Below are positions 1 to 5,881 of a stretch of 9,180 nucleotides of DNA, one piece after another. How positions within the stretch are numbered: position 1 is the stretch's first letter; each line of letters starts with the position of its first letter. The translations under genes were made by a program, and so were the position numbers. This DNA is from an uncultured Porphyromonas sp. (GTDB lineage Bacteria > Bacteroidota > Bacteroidia > Bacteroidales > Porphyromonadaceae): assembly GCA_947253195.1 (NCBI GenBank), contig CAMXXM010000041.1, forward strand, positions 1 to 9,180. Reading direction: 5' to 3'. The notes under the pieces were generated by a model that saw only the letters and a list, made by a program, of their open reading frames with translations, had not been told where the DNA came from and made no database searches.

Positions 1-831
1 CTCCTCATCCAGTCGCACGGCATAGGATATCTCGGACACCTCACCCCGGCCCTGCCCCTCCGGTGGGGTCTCTTTCTCCAAACTCAGAGACCGATAAGCA
101 GCCACTCTGTGTGCCCTGCCTCCATTATCCGCGGTACCGCCTGACTCGATCCAGACGGAGACACGCAAGATCTTGATGTCACTCTCCACCAAGGGCAATT
201 GCCGGAGCGCCTTATCGTATCTCTGTGCAAAAAACTCCGACAGGAAGAAGTGCTTATTGACCTCATAATCGGAGCTCTTAAGCTCAAAGGGGTACACCTG
301 CTTACCCCGTCTGATGGTCATCCGCCTGACATTATCCCTCTGTATCGAGGTGAGGAAGCGTAGCTGCAGCGGTCCCGCCCAGAGGTCGCCCGAGACGCCA
401 AAGAGGTTGGACGGGGTGGAGATGAGTGGGTTGTGGCTTCGGAAAGAAATGTTGCCCGCTTGTAGGGACTGCAGCATCTCGTACTCCCCTCCCTTATACC
501 CGAGGCGTAGTCTATTTTTGGAGGAGCTGAGACCCCTATCTGTATTGTAGTCAAGGTCGAGCCACAAGCGGTCACCATACCTCACATTGGCGTGCAGATT
601 GCTCTGCTGCTCCAGTATCGGCATTGTCCTCTTGCGATAGCTCTGAGGCAGGAGGGGGTTATCCTCCCATATCGTCGACCTGCCGGCCGAGAGGGTGATC
701 GAGCCATTCGTCACAACTCTGAGCCGGGGAGGGGCGTTACCCACGCTATCGCTCGGCAACTGCTGTGAGAGTGCTGATGCCGAGAGCAGCAGTCCGGCCA
801 CGCAGAGCATGAGGTTCAGGCAGCCCTTCAT
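1..831 (-). CDS. sprA: SprA/Sov family type IX secretion outer-membrane protein, N-terminal 277 residues (partial)
   Basis: The minus strand is open from the ATG at 831 to the window edge, giving 277 residues of a protein that continues outside. SprA (called Sov in Porphyromonas gingivalis) is the very large outer-membrane beta-barrel through which the type IX secretion system exports proteins; complete members have about 2,400-2,500 residues. Residues 1-22 form a signal peptide with a hydrophobic core and cleavage near ALS|QQ. From about residue 45 the text matches the SprA N-terminal repeat: NPLLPQSYRKR (58-68), a YGDRLWLDLDYNTD block (85-98), YKGGEYEMLQSLQAGNISF (112-130), NLFGVSGDL (142-150), then FELKSSDYEVNKHFFLSEFF (182-201) and a VSVWIES block (224-230). 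Identification is from remembered family sequence, so it is firm at family level. The start is constrained: the ruvA stop TAA lies in the same frame six codons upstream. The protein therefore lacks most of the roughly 100-150 residues that usually sit between signal peptide and first repeat. It is probably cotranscribed with ruvA, 18 bp upstream. Confidence 0.87.
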   Translation of the reverse strand, partial: MKGCLNLMLCVAGLLLSASALSQQLPSDSVGNAPPRLRVVTNGSITLSAGRSTIWEDNPLLPQSYRKRTMPILEQQSNLHANVRYGDRLWLDLDYNTDRGLSSSKNRLRLGYKGGEYEMLQSLQAGNISFRSHNPLISTPSNLFGVSGDLWAGPLQLRFLTSIQRDNVRRMTIRRGKQVYPFELKSSDYEVNKHFFLSEFFAQRYDKALRQLPLVESDIKILRVSVWIESGGTADNGGRAHRVAAYRSLSLEKETPPEGQGRGEVSEISYAVRLDEE

Positions 832-849
832 CAGCAGTCGATAGGATGA

Positions 850-1467
850 TTAGAGCATCTGCAGACCTCGACGAATGATGTCATTGACGCTCATATCAGG
901 ATCCTCCTTGACCAGCATGGCGATCACCTTATGAGCCATAGCCTTGGTGTATCCAAGCGTGACAAAAGCCTGCTCCGCCTCCTCGTAGAGCTCCCTCCTC
1001 GCCAGTGGCACCGCCTTGTCATCCCGGGTAAGATCCTTAGCATCAATGAAGTCAGCCATCTCGGCGACCACCTTATCCTTAAGATCAAGTATCGCCCGCT
1101 TAGCAGTCTTGACTCCAATTCCCTTGACCCCCTGCAGGGATCTGTCGTCTCCGGCCGCGATGATCGAGACCAGCTCCTTAGGGGTAAAAGTGCTGAGGAT
1201 AAGTCGCCCGGTGGCAGGTCCTATGCCGGAGACCCCGATCAGGAGGCGAAAGATCTGTCGCTCACTCTGGTCAAGAAAGCCATAGAGCTCGTACGCATCC
1301 TCACGGATGACTTCATGGACAAAGAGCCGAACATCTCCAGTCCCCAGACGGTCCAGAGCGTTGTAGGTATTGAGGGTGATATTGAGCAGGTACCCTATGC
1401 CACCTGCCTCCACGACAACAGATGCCGGATTCTTGGAGAAAAGTTTTCCGTAGATATACTCAATCAT
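850..1467 (-). CDS. ruvA: Holliday junction branch migration protein RuvA
   Basis: RuvA binds four-way DNA junctions as a tetramer and loads the RuvB motor, which drives branch migration during recombinational repair; it acts in the cytoplasm. The 205-residue product has the normal family length and starts with the usual MIEYIYGKL. Domain I, the OB fold, covers about residues 1-63 and includes the typical HEVIREDAYELYGF stretch at 51-64. Two helix-hairpin-helix DNA-binding motifs are visible: VSGIGPATGRLIL (79-91) and LQGVKGIGVKTAKRAILDL (111-129). After a linker, domain III, which contacts RuvB, runs from about 158 to the end (EAEQAFVTLGY at 163-173). In the first hairpin most homologues have GPK or GPN where this protein has GPA, a mild variation. 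The gene lies between the tRNA-Phe terminator and sprA. I see no convincing promoter; a TACCTTTC at 1472-1479 is too close to the start and has no good upstream box. Confidence 0.97.
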   Translation of the reverse strand: MIEYIYGKLFSKNPASVVVEAGGIGYLLNITLNTYNALDRLGTGDVRLFVHEVIREDAYELYGFLDQSERQIFRLLIGVSGIGPATGRLILSTFTPKELVSIIAAGDDRSLQGVKGIGVKTAKRAILDLKDKVVAEMADFIDAKDLTRDDKAVPLARRELYEEAEQAFVTLGYTKAMAHKVIAMLVKEDPDMSVNDIIRRGLQML

Positions 1468-1505
1468 GGTGGAAAGGTACGAAAAAAAGGAAGTCCAGCC
1501 AGCTC

Positions 1506-1555
1506 AAAAAGTGAAGCCCCTTGAATGAGACCTAAGTCAACATCCAAGGGGCTTC
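1506..1555 (-). terminator. Rho-independent terminator of tRNA-Phe
   Basis: On the minus strand an 11-bp perfect stem (GAAGCCCCTTG with CAAGGGGCTTC, at 1555-1545 and 1523-1513) encloses a 21-nt loop and is followed by ACTTTTTG, with the T run at 1510-1506. It begins 11 bp after the tRNA-Phe gene, so it most likely ends the tRNA transcript. ruvA starts 38 bp further on and must therefore have its own start point or depend on read-through. The loop is longer than usual, which is the main reason for some doubt. Confidence 0.8.
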
Positions 1556-1566
1556 GGGGGAGGGAG

Positions 1567-1638
1567 TGGCGCGACTTGGAATTGAACCAAGGACACATGG
1601 ATTTTCAGTCCATTGCTCTACCACTGAGCTACCGCGCC
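1567..1638 (-). tRNA. tRNA-Phe (anticodon GAA)
   Basis: The minus strand folds into a complete 72-nt cloverleaf. The acceptor stem is GGCGCGG with TCGCGCC, seven pairs of which the last is G-U. The D stem is GCTC/GAGC with loop AGTGGTA. The anticodon stem is ATGGA/TCCAT with loop CTGAAAA, so the anticodon is GAA (plus-strand 1604-1606). The variable loop is GTGTC, and the T stem is CTTGG/CCAAG with loop TTCAATT. The discriminator base is A at 1567. The 3' CCA is not encoded, since the next bases are CTC, so it must be added by tRNA nucleotidyltransferase. A Bacteroidota-type promoter lies upstream and a terminator just downstream, so this looks like a single-gene transcription unit. Confidence 0.98.
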
Positions 1639-1679
1639 ATGTGCGCCATACGAGAGGTGTACTCCTCGTTTTTGCACTG

Positions 1680-1709
1680 CAAAGGTAAGATAAAAATTTG
1701 GATTAGCAA
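1680..1709 (-). promoter_or_regulatory. Promoter of tRNA-Phe (Bacteroidota -33/-7 type)
   Basis: Read on the minus strand, TTG (1709-1707) is followed by exactly 19 nt and then TACCTTTG (1687-1680). This matches the Bacteroidota housekeeping sigma consensus, a TTTG-like -33 box and TAnnTTTG at -7. Transcription should start near 1673, leaving a leader of about 35 nt before the tRNA. The match in both boxes and in spacing makes this the best-supported promoter in the window. Confidence 0.8.
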
Positions 1710-1740
1710 GTCCCTTTTCGTCCACACAATCCCTCACCGA

Positions 1741-1763
1741 CCTGAGTAAAGTGCCGACTCAGG
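1741..1763. other. Small perfect hairpin in the tRNA-Phe/1917 intergenic region, role unknown
   Basis: CCTGAGT (1741-1747) and ACTCAGG (1757-1763) can form a 7-bp perfect stem with a 9-nt loop. No T run follows on either strand, so it is not a standard terminator. It lies between two promoters that diverge from this region and would be upstream of both. It could be an operator or chance; nothing else in 1639-1916 looks like a gene. Confidence 0.25.
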
Positions 1764-1869
1764 CCGTACAAGCCTCGACCGACCGGACCATAAATGTTAT
1801 AACTACCTAAAGATGACGCCCCTCACCGGATCCCAAAGAGATCAGGACCCTTGAAAGCAATAAAAAAGG

Positions 1870-1877
1870 TATATTTG
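1870..1877 (+). promoter_or_regulatory. -7 promoter box upstream of the gene at 1917
   Basis: TATATTTG fits the Bacteroidota -7 consensus TAnnTTTG exactly and lies 39 bp before the start codon, after an A-rich stretch. The nearest -33-like TTG is at 1851-1853, only 16 nt upstream instead of about 19-21, so the full promoter is weaker than that of the tRNA. A start near 1884 would give a leader of about 33 nt. Confidence 0.55.
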
Positions 1878-1916
1878 CTAGCGTATTTGATCACCTAAGG
1901 AAACGATTACCAAGTC

Positions 1917-2147
1917 ATGACGACAACTCTCATACTCACTCTCGCCCTCGTAGGGATAGCTGTGCTACTCTTGGGGGTACGGGTGTTTTTTGTGAAAGGT
2001 GGAGAGTTCCCTAAGACCGAGATAGAGGATCAGCCCGCACTGCGCGCTAAAGGACTCGTCTGTGGCAATAAGATCACCGCACTTGAGATGAAGCATCGGG
2101 ACCTCTATGATCGCATCAGCGAGGGTCAGGAGCTCTCGGACGACTAA
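1917..2147 (+). CDS. Small single-span membrane protein, function unknown
   Basis: The 76-residue product has one clear hydrophobic segment at about residues 5-26, then a basic and mixed soluble tail. No charged residues precede the segment, and R22 and K27 follow or end it. By the positive-inside rule the tail is most likely cytoplasmic, with the N-terminus outside. The tail reads VKGGEFPKTEIEDQPALRAKG (26-46), a single cysteine at C49, and an acidic end. I recall short Bacteroidota membrane proteins with a similar pattern (one span, then a GxFP stretch, then a KG-x-x-C motif), but no function is attached to them and I cannot confirm the match here. The gene is reasonable as a real one: it has a -7 box 39 bp upstream and codon use like its neighbours. 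It may share a transcript with the OmpH-like gene 122 bp downstream, as no terminator lies between. Confidence 0.72.
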   Translation: MTTTLILTLALVGIAVLLLGVRVFFVKGGEFPKTEIEDQPALRAKGLVCGNKITALEMKHRDLYDRISEGQELSDD

Positions 2148-2269
2148 GACCTCCATCCACTTTGATTGATCACACTTACATCTCTTATCATACAGTCATT
2201 CTCCAAAACCAATAATTCTCAAAGGAGTCATCTCGGGCATCTCTGCCTACAGCTCCCAGCATTTCATCA

Positions 2270-2905
2270 ATGAAGAACTCTACAAATACCATCATCACCG
2301 TCATCTTAGCGGTAGCAGTAGTTGCACTTTTTGTGCTTCACTTCGCAGACAAGCCCAAAACTCCCAAGATGGCATCCATGCCTACCGGCGACTCTACCGT
2401 CGTCATGCCGATAGCTTACGTCACCATTGACAGCCTGATGACCCAGTACAACTATGCCAAGGACGTCAACGACAAGCTTATGGCATCCGCTGAGACCAAG
2501 CAGGCAAACCTCAACGCTCAGGGCCGTCAGCTTGAGAAGGAGATGCAGGACTTTCAGTACAAGATGAACAACAACGCCTTCTTCAGCCAGGAGCGTGCTG
2601 AGCGAGAATATCAGAGACTTGCGAAGAAGCAGCAGGACTTTCAGCAGCTCCAGCAGAAGCTCTCCGGCGAACTGATGGAGGAGCAGGCCAAGACGATGAA
2701 GTCGCTCTCCGATACCATCTGGTCTCAGATACGCACCTATAATGAGCTCCACGGACACTATCAGGTGATCCTCACCAACCAAGCCGGCTCAATCATCTAC
2801 GCGGTACCTATGTACGACATTACTGAGGAGGTGATCAAGTATCTCAACGATCAGTACGACCCCTCCAAGAGCACCGCAGAGAAAGAGGATACGGACAAGA
2901 AGTAA
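2270..2905 (+). CDS. OmpH/Skp family periplasmic protein with N-terminal membrane anchor
   Basis: Skp (OmpH) proteins are trimeric periplasmic chaperones that hold unfolded outer-membrane proteins. This 211-residue product has a hydrophobic segment at about residues 8-25 (ITVILAVAVVALFVL). A linker rich in K, P and T follows. Family-type sequence begins at IAYVTIDSLMTQYNYAKDV (48-66), followed by a long helical, glutamine-rich coiled-coil region (about 66-158), with charged stretches such as QERAEREYQRLAKKQQDF (107-124). The end of the domain is YQVILTN (164-170), then IIYAVPMYDITEEVIKYLN (175-193), and a charged tail. That pattern is typical of Bacteroidota OmpH-like proteins. I see no signal-peptidase site or lipobox, so it may stay anchored in the inner membrane instead of being released. 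The client proteins are unknown. A terminator follows 55 bp after the stop codon. Confidence 0.9.
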   Translation: MKNSTNTIITVILAVAVVALFVLHFADKPKTPKMASMPTGDSTVVMPIAYVTIDSLMTQYNYAKDVNDKLMASAETKQANLNAQGRQLEKEMQDFQYKMNNNAFFSQERAEREYQRLAKKQQDFQQLQQKLSGELMEEQAKTMKSLSDTIWSQIRTYNELHGHYQVILTNQAGSIIYAVPMYDITEEVIKYLNDQYDPSKSTAEKEDTDKK

Positions 2906-2960
2906 GTCCCCCCTAAGATGCGCCCTACCCTTATCAAGAAGGGGTTGACCATCTAAAAGC

Positions 2961-3004
2961 AAGTCCCACAGTGCTCCTCTTGACGGATCTCTGTGGGACT
3001 TTTT
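2961..3004 (+). terminator. Rho-independent terminator after the OmpH-like gene, ending just before truA
   Basis: AGTCCCACAG (2962-2971) and CTGTGGGACT (2991-3000) form a 10-bp perfect stem, extendable by an A-U pair, with a 19-nt loop. A run of five T (3000-3004) follows. It is the natural end of the OmpH-like transcript. It also ends only 19 bp before the truA start codon, so truA must either start within a very short space or be reached by read-through. Confidence 0.8.
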
Positions 3005-3023
3005 CGAGCAAAAGAAGAAGGGT

Positions 3024-3827
3024 ATGAGATACTTCCTCTACATAACATACGACGGCACCGACTTCCTCGGCTGGCAATCGCAGCCGGAGGGACGCACCGT
3101 GCAGGGGGAGCTGGAGCAGAGGCTCAGCACGATGCTCCGCCACCCCATATCCATTACGGGTGCCGGTCGGACCGACACGGGAGTGCATGCCAGTCGGATG
3201 GTTTGTCATCTGGACCTCGACCTGTCAAGCAGAGAGATGGAGGAGGTGACCTACCGACTGCGACGCTTCCTTCCCCCCGACATTGCCTTACTGGAGGTCA
3301 GGCGGGTGATCGCAGATGCCCACGCCCGATTTGATGCGATCAGTCGCCGGTACGGATACCACGTAAGAACCACATCCTCACCCTTCACCAGGAAATACTG
3401 CACCCTTGTGCCCGAGTCTCTGGACTTTGAGGCTATGAACCAAGCGACCACTTATCTCATCGGAGAGCACGACTTTACCACCTTCTCCAAGAAGCACTCT
3501 CAGGTCAGGACGCACAACTGCATCGTCACTGAGGCCAAGTGGGAGCGTGACCACTCCTTCGGTGAGTGTTGCTACACCTTTCACATCACGGCCAACCGCT
3601 TTCTGAGAAATATGGTCCGCGGTATAGTGGGGACACTATTTGAGGTTGGGCGTGGAAAAATGGATCCATTGGCCTTCGGAGACCTCTTAGCCGCACGTGA
3701 CAGATCCCTCTGCGGGTCGTCTGCGCCAAGCGAGGGACTATTCTTGGAGGAGGTGACTTACCCGGAGACCATTTTCGTCTCGAATGCCGAGTCTGGAACG
3801 CCACTCCGGGATACTCCCAAGGAGTGA
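3024..3827 (+). CDS. truA: tRNA pseudouridine(38-40) synthase TruA
   Basis: TruA converts uridines 38, 39 and 40 in the anticodon arm of many tRNAs to pseudouridine, acting as a cytoplasmic homodimer. The 267-residue protein has normal family length and begins with the typical MRYFLYITYDGTDFLGWQ. The catalytic aspartate is D51 in GAGRTDTGVHA (46-56). Other family signatures are ARFDAISRRYGYHV (101-114) with the conserved tyrosine Y110, HDFTTFSKK (149-157), and FLRNMVRGIVGTLFEVGRGK (193-212). A C-terminal APSEGLFLEEVTYP block (234-247) follows. The ATG at 3024 is chosen because the conserved first strand begins there, with AAGAAGAAGGGT before it. The last 16 residues or so are not conserved in type. 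The gene lies directly after a terminator-like hairpin and has no recognisable promoter between the two. Confidence 0.97.
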   Translation: MRYFLYITYDGTDFLGWQSQPEGRTVQGELEQRLSTMLRHPISITGAGRTDTGVHASRMVCHLDLDLSSREMEEVTYRLRRFLPPDIALLEVRRVIADAHARFDAISRRYGYHVRTTSSPFTRKYCTLVPESLDFEAMNQATTYLIGEHDFTTFSKKHSQVRTHNCIVTEAKWERDHSFGECCYTFHITANRFLRNMVRGIVGTLFEVGRGKMDPLAFGDLLAARDRSLCGSSAPSEGLFLEEVTYPETIFVSNAESGTPLRDTPKE

Positions 3828-3835
3828 AAAATGAG

Positions 3836-3843
3836 TACCTTTG
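3836..3843 (+). promoter_or_regulatory. -7 promoter box for the 3884 gene and pfp
   Basis: TACCTTTG, identical to the -7 box of the tRNA-Phe promoter, lies just after the truA stop codon and 40 bp before the next start codon. No TTG is present at the expected -33 distance, so only one of the two elements is seen. If used, transcription would begin near 3850 and carry both the small membrane protein and pfp. Confidence 0.55.
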
Positions 3844-3883
3844 TACTGATAGGTAAGAAGTATCACACTAATCCATATTTACC

Positions 3884-4090
3884 ATGCCTCCAGGACCAAG
3901 GTTTTTTCGTGGCTTCAGAGCGGTTGCAATAGTAGGAGCCGCCATCTCAATCATCGGCGCGATCGTCTGTCTGATTTTCTTAGCAGGCTGGATGAAGACC
4001 TACTTCGCGCTGCTGTGCCTGATACTGGCACTCAATTTTGGTCTGATGCTCTACTTCATCAGCCATAACGACCCGTCCAAGAGGGGGTAA
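3884..4090 (+). CDS. Small two-span membrane protein, function unknown
   Basis: The 68-residue product has an arginine-rich N-terminus (R6, R9, R12). Two hydrophobic segments follow, at about 13-34 and 39-59, joined by a short GWMKT turn, and the protein ends with a polar tail (SHNDPSKRG). By the positive-inside rule both ends should be cytoplasmic. I do not recognise the family. It is plausibly real because a -7 box lies 40 bp upstream, the reading frame uses the same codons as its neighbours, and pfp follows only 37 bp after the stop, which suggests a shared transcript. Nothing in the sequence links it mechanistically to phosphofructokinase. Confidence 0.7.
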   Translation: MPPGPRFFRGFRAVAIVGAAISIIGAIVCLIFLAGWMKTYFALLCLILALNFGLMLYFISHNDPSKRG

Positions 4091-4127
4091 GAAAGAGGAA
4101 TAAACATCACACATTCATACACATCTT

Positions 4128-5774
4128 ATGAGAGTAAGCGAATTACAGAGAGAGAGAAAGTCCTATCAGCCCAAGATGCCTGACGTGCTGAAGGGGAAGC
4201 TACACGCCGTCAAGGGCAACGCCACGGAGTCGGTAGCTGACCAAGAGAGAGTCAAGGAGCTCTTCCCCTACACCTATGGCATGCCGAGTATCACCTTTGA
4301 GAAAGGAGAAGATGCCGATGCCAAGCACGACCCGATCAATGTAGGTGTCCTCTTATCCGGTGGACAAGCCCCCGGTGGACACAATGTAATCGCGGGAATC
4401 TTTGATGGTATTAAGGCGCTTAATTCCGAGAGCAAGCTCTACGGATTCCTGATGGGACCCTCCGGATTGATCGAGCACAAGTATATCGAGCTCACCGATG
4501 AGATCATCGATGAATACCGCAATACGGGAGGGTTTGATATGATCGGCTCCGGTCGCACGAAGTTGGAGACTAAGGATCAATTCGACAGCGGACTCCGGAT
4601 CCTGCGTGAGCTCCATATCTCTGCTCTCGTGATCATTGGCGGTGATGACTCCAATACCAATGCTTGTGTACTCGCTGAGTACTACAAGTCGATCGATGCC
4701 GGTGTACAGGTGATCGGCTGTCCTAAGACGATCGATGGAGACCTCAAAAATGAGCAGATAGAGACCTCCTTTGGCTTTGATACAGCCACAAAGGTCTACT
4801 CCGAGATCATCGGAAACATCGAGCGCGACTGCAACTCGGCGCGCAAGTACTGGCACTTCATCAAGGTGATGGGACGCTCTGCCTCTCACATCGCCCTTGA
4901 GTGCGCTCTTCAGACGCAGCCTAATATCTGTCTCATCTCGGAGGAGGTAGAGGAGAAGAAGCAGTCCCTAAGTCAGATCGTAGAGTATATCGCATCGATA
5001 GTGGCTAAGCGTGCTGCTGAGGGCAACAACTTTGGCGTAGCCTTGATCCCTGAGGGGCTGATCGAGTTTATCCCCTCTATGCGAGATCTCATCAGCGAGC
5101 TGAATGACCTGCTTGCCAAGGTAGGAGACGACTTTGCTCACACCCCTAAGGAGGAGCAACTCGAGTTCATAGCATCACGACTCTCAGCAGAGAATGCAGA
5201 GGCCTTCCGCTCCCTGCCTGACACAGTCGCCTACCAGATCGCCGGAGAGAGAGACCCACACGGCAATGTACAGGTGTCACTCATCGAGACGGAAAAGCTC
5301 CTCTCAGGTATGGTGGCGAAGAAACTCGCAGAGTGGAAGAAGGAGAGAAAGTACGAGGGCTCCTTTAAGACTCAGCACCACTTCCTCGGCTATGAGGGAA
5401 GATGTGCTGCTCCATCCAATTTTGATGCAGACTACTGCTATACCCTGGGCTTTACTGCAAGTAAGCTGATCGAGGCCGGTCTGACCGGGTATATGAGCTC
5501 TGTACAAAATCTCACGAGAGAGGTTTCGCAGTGGATTGCCGGTGGCACACCGATCACGATGATGTTCAATATCGAGCGTCGCGGAGGAAAGGACAAGCCG
5601 GTGATCCGCAAGGCACTTGTTGATCTGGAGGGCGCTCCATTCAGAGAGTTTGAGAGCCAGCGCGAGGAGTGGGCTAAGGAGACCGCTTTCGTCTATCCGG
5701 GACCGATTCAGTACTGGGGGCCGAGCTCCGTCTGCGATCGTCCGACAAAGACCATCCTTCTGGAGCACAAGTAA
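4128..5774 (+). CDS. pfp: Diphosphate-fructose-6-phosphate 1-phosphotransferase (PPi-dependent phosphofructokinase)
   Basis: PFP interconverts fructose 6-phosphate and fructose 1,6-bisphosphate using pyrophosphate instead of ATP. The reaction is near equilibrium and can serve both glycolysis and gluconeogenesis in the cytoplasm. At 548 residues this is the long bacterial/plant-type form usual in Bacteroidota. Visible motifs are LLSGGQAPGGHN (75-86, phosphate-binding loop), GGDDSNTNA (171-179) and PKTIDGDL (199-206), with the catalytic TIDGD. Next comes MGRSASHIALECALQTQPN (248-266), the substrate-binding MGR block. The GGDDS sequence, with Asp in place of the Gly of GGDGS, marks PPi-dependent rather than ATP-dependent enzymes. 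The C-terminus PGPIQYWGPSSVCDRPTKT is typical of the family. The ATG at 4128 gives the expected N-terminus (SELQRERKSYQPKMPDVLKG). The gene follows a small membrane-protein gene by 37 bp and ends in a strong terminator. Confidence 0.98.
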   Translation: MRVSELQRERKSYQPKMPDVLKGKLHAVKGNATESVADQERVKELFPYTYGMPSITFEKGEDADAKHDPINVGVLLSGGQAPGGHNVIAGIFDGIKALNSESKLYGFLMGPSGLIEHKYIELTDEIIDEYRNTGGFDMIGSGRTKLETKDQFDSGLRILRELHISALVIIGGDDSNTNACVLAEYYKSIDAGVQVIGCPKTIDGDLKNEQIETSFGFDTATKVYSEIIGNIERDCNSARKYWHFIKVMGRSASHIALECALQTQPNICLISEEVEEKKQSLSQIVEYIASIVAKRAAEGNNFGVALIPEGLIEFIPSMRDLISELNDLLAKVGDDFAHTPKEEQLEFIASRLSAENAEAFRSLPDTVAYQIAGERDPHGNVQVSLIETEKLLSGMVAKKLAEWKKERKYEGSFKTQHHFLGYEGRCAAPSNFDADYCYTLGFTASKLIEAGLTGYMSSVQNLTREVSQWIAGGTPITMMFNIERRGGKDKPVIRKALVDLEGAPFREFESQREEWAKETAFVYPGPIQYWGPSSVCDRPTKTILLEHK

Positions 5775-5797
5775 GACCTGAGTACTCAATAACGCCT

Positions 5798-5835
5798 AAG
5801 GGGCGGGATCGGAGCATTCCGATCCCGCCCCTTTT
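5798..5835 (+). terminator. Strong Rho-independent terminator of pfp
   Basis: A 16-bp perfect stem (5798-5813 with 5818-5833; core GGGGCGGGATCGGA) closes a GCAT tetraloop and runs into TTTT (5832-5835). It begins 24 bp after the pfp stop codon. It is the strongest terminator in the window. On the opposite strand no useful T run follows, so it acts for pfp only. Confidence 0.95.
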
Positions 5836-5837
5836 GC

Positions 5838-5845
5838 TATATTTG
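5838..5845 (+). promoter_or_regulatory. -7 promoter box of nadK
   Basis: TATATTTG fits the TAnnTTTG consensus and starts only 3 bp after the pfp terminator T run. The expected -33 position falls inside the terminator loop, where no TTG is seen. A start near 5852 would give a 5' leader of about 30 nt. A short inverted repeat, CACGG (5848-5852) with CCGTG (5860-5864), covers the predicted start. Confidence 0.55.
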
Positions 5846-5881
5846 TCCACGGGGATTTTCCGTGACCTTTAGAGTAAATAT

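Noticed and set aside
1472..1479. TACCTTTC on the minus strand as a -7 box for ruvA
   Set aside because: The last base departs from TAnnTTTG, no TTG lies at the right distance, and a start there would leave almost no leader before the ATG.
931..1524. A 197-codon open frame on the plus strand across ruvA
   Set aside because: It is antisense to ruvA, whose product matches its family over its whole length. The plus-strand translation shows no recognisable domain and is explained by codon bias on the other strand.
1525..1749. A 74-codon open frame on the plus strand across the tRNA
   Set aside because: It runs antisense through the tRNA-Phe gene and its promoter; no coding character is seen.
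2306..2782. A 158-codon open frame on the minus strand inside the OmpH-like gene
   Set aside because: Its leucine-rich translation is the antisense of glutamine- and lysine-rich coiled-coil codons; the plus-strand gene is clearly the real one.
2928..2943. CCCTT/AAGGG hairpin just after the OmpH-like gene
   Set aside because: Only 5 bp, with no T run after it; the hairpin at 2961-3004 is a far better terminator.
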